Positions 19,337-19,720 of a stretch of DNA of 19,720 nucleotides are shown one piece after another. Positions within the stretch are counted from its first letter, which is position 1, and the number at the start of each line of letters is the position of its first letter. The notes beneath the pieces were generated by a model. That model saw only the letters and a program-made list of their open reading frames with translations. It did no database searches and had not been told where the DNA came from. The stretch is from Candidatus Falkowbacteria bacterium CG10_big_fil_rev_8_21_14_0_10_43_11 (GTDB lineage Bacteria; Patescibacteriota; Patescibacteriia; Patescibacteriales; XYC2-FULL-47-12). A program made the translations under genes and the position numbers. The stretch is from contig PFAS01000057.1 in the NCBI GenBank assembly GCA_002778635.1, positions 1 to 19,720 of the forward strand. The letters are read 5' to 3'.

Positions 19337-19720
19337 ATGTCTATAAAAAAAAGAATTTATCTAGATTACGCCGCCACCACTCCGGCTGACCCGCGGGTGG
19401 TAAAAGCGATGACGCCGTATTTTACGAATAAGTTTGGCAATACCGCGTCGCTCCATTCTTTCGGCATGGAGGCAAAAGAAGCAGTTGATAAAAGCAGAAA
19501 AATTATCGCGGACGCGATTAAAGCAAGCGCGAAGGATATTTATTTTACCTCTTCGGCGACCGAGAGCAATAATTTAGCGTTAAAAGGATTAGCGTGGGCA
19601 AACCCCGATAAAAAACATATTATCGTTTCTAGCGTGGAACACGACTGCGTTTTAACGAGCGCCGCCTGGCTGGAACGGGAGGGTTGGAAATTGACGCTTT
19701 TGCCGGTTGATAAAAACGGC
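19337..19720 (+). CDS. Cysteine desulfurase (IscS/NifS family), 5' part only
   Basis: The first 128 codons are present and the gene runs off the window. The start MSIKKRIYLDYAATTPADPRV has the canonical LDxAATTP motif. FGNTASLHSFGMEAKEAVD, FTSSATESNNLALKG (PLP-phosphate region) and VSSVEHDCVL (the His that stacks on PLP) follow. The enzyme takes sulfur from cysteine to form a persulfide for Fe-S cluster and thiouridine synthesis. The PLP lysine and active-site cysteine lie beyond the window. Its position after an Rrf2 regulator matches isc/suf operon layout. No Shine-Dalgarno motif precedes the ATG. Confidence 0.93.
   Translation, partial: MSIKKRIYLDYAATTPADPRVVKAMTPYFTNKFGNTASLHSFGMEAKEAVDKSRKIIADAIKASAKDIYFTSSATESNNLALKGLAWANPDKKHIIVSSVEHDCVLTSAAWLEREGWKLTLLPVDKNG

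Noticed and set aside
1..19720. CRISPR array or rRNA genes
   Set aside because: No regularly spaced direct repeats with unique spacers and no rRNA-like sequence were seen; the repeats present are dispersed palindromes and fold-backs.

Overview
This window looks like chromosomal DNA from an ultrasmall bacterium of the Patescibacteria/CPR type. That is an inference from gene style, not a database match. The genes are compact and mostly lack a Shine-Dalgarno motif. The SMC is short and apparently hingeless, the phosphoenolpyruvate carboxylase is archaeal-type, and many palindromic or fold-back repeats sit between and inside genes. The standard genetic code fits all the genes.

Layout. Positions 1-1450: tRNA-Arg(CCT) on the minus strand, divergent from a bactofilin gene, then a diacylglycerol-kinase-like gene with a degenerate nucleotide-binding motif. 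Positions 1517-3376 (minus strand): the classic replication-origin-side operon rpmH, rnpA, a 74-residue unknown gene, yidD and yidC. Positions 3377-6517: the divergent intergenic region, dnaA, an AT-rich gap and dnaN. This is the canonical place for oriC, but I see no consensus DnaA boxes. Positions 6617-9381: a class I/II aminotransferase and an archaeal-type PEP carboxylase, which could together convert PEP to oxaloacetate and then an amino acid such as aspartate. Positions 9481-12414 (minus strand): a large class A penicillin-binding protein with an Ig-like C-terminal extension. Its promoter overlaps a divergent promoter for a small membrane protein whose leader contains a terminator.

Positions 13010-13597 hold a RAYT-type (REP-associated) Y1 transposase with a perfect 30-bp palindrome in frame inside its own gene. 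Next is smc (13679-16453), with three palindromic insertions in its reading frame. Positions 16540-16950 hold the most unusual structure. A tRNA-Glu 5' half with a disrupted anticodon loop is followed by a GIY-YIG nuclease gene and then an intact tRNA-Glu. The 36-bp tRNA 5' segment is exactly duplicated, and the nuclease gene terminates inside the intact tRNA. Positions 17076-18637 hold pyrF and pyrE, which have strong ribosome binding sites unlike the rest of the window and may have been acquired by transfer. The window ends with an Rrf2-family iron-sulfur-type regulator and the start of a cysteine desulfurase gene.

Together this is a housekeeping region (replication initiation, membrane insertion, cell wall, chromosome organisation, UMP synthesis, Fe-S biogenesis) that has been heavily visited by small palindromic elements. 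The best candidates for something new are the tRNA-Glu/GIY-YIG unit and the in-frame palindromes in smc and in the transposase gene.
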